DNA of 6,207 bases from an uncultured Ruminococcus sp. (lineage in GTDB: Bacteria > Bacillota > Clostridia > Oscillospirales > Ruminococcaceae). A model generated the notes under the pieces. It made no database searches. It had not been told where the DNA came from and was given only the letters and a program-made list of their open reading frames with translations. Location of the stretch: positions 1 to 6,207 of the forward strand of contig CAJKFZ010000153.1 in NCBI GenBank assembly GCA_905199285.1. Direction: 5' to 3'. The translations under genes and the position numbers were made by a program. This document shows positions 6,191 to 6,207 of this stretch, piece after piece; the first letter of the stretch is position 1; every line of letters starts with the position of its first letter.

Positions 6191-6207
6191 TGCCGAGATA
6201 TTATTAT

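Noticed and set aside
6116..6207. Purine riboswitch upstream of guaA
   Set aside because: The conserved core and three-way junction of purine riboswitches are not seen in the visible leader.

Overview
The window carries three complete genes, all on the minus strand, plus a 541-base spacer that contains regulatory signals and apparent gene debris. Moderate-to-low GC, strong AAGGAGG-type ribosome binding sites, consensus sigma-A promoter elements and the style of the proteins suggest a gut-type Firmicute of class Clostridia, most likely near Ruminococcus/Oscillospiraceae. That placement is inferred from general appearance, not from a database match.

In minus-strand transcription order, guaA (GMP synthase, 516 aa, 6115 to 4565) comes first, behind a short leader with possible hairpins. 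It is followed by about 100 bases with small degenerate reading frames and a strong intrinsic terminator (4401-4438). A block of about 200 bases (roughly 4192-4395) follows, holding an orphan plus-strand coding tail. A near-perfect sigma-A promoter (4102-4130) then drives a two-gene operon. Its genes are a 718-aa and a 613-aa ABC exporter half-transporter whose reading frames overlap by 8 bases, and it ends in a hairpin terminator at the window edge (5-30).

The two half-transporters carry complementary motif defects. The first (718 aa) has Asp in place of the catalytic Glu after Walker B and Gln in place of the H-loop His, but a normal VSGGQ signature. The second (613 aa) has a normal Walker B Glu and H-loop His, but a VSQGQ signature. 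Together they would form one consensus and one degenerate ATP site, the hallmark of heterodimeric multidrug-type exporters such as TM287/288, BmrC/BmrD, LmrC/LmrD and EfrC/EfrD. The 718-aa subunit also has a large acidic insertion of about 140 residues predicted to lie outside the membrane between TM1 and TM2.

No clearly new multi-gene system is visible. The points most worth a second look are the spacer just downstream of guaA, whose 3' end is a known integration site for genomic islands; the 12-bp palindrome inside the spacer of the exporter promoter; and the unusual insertion in the degenerate exporter subunit.
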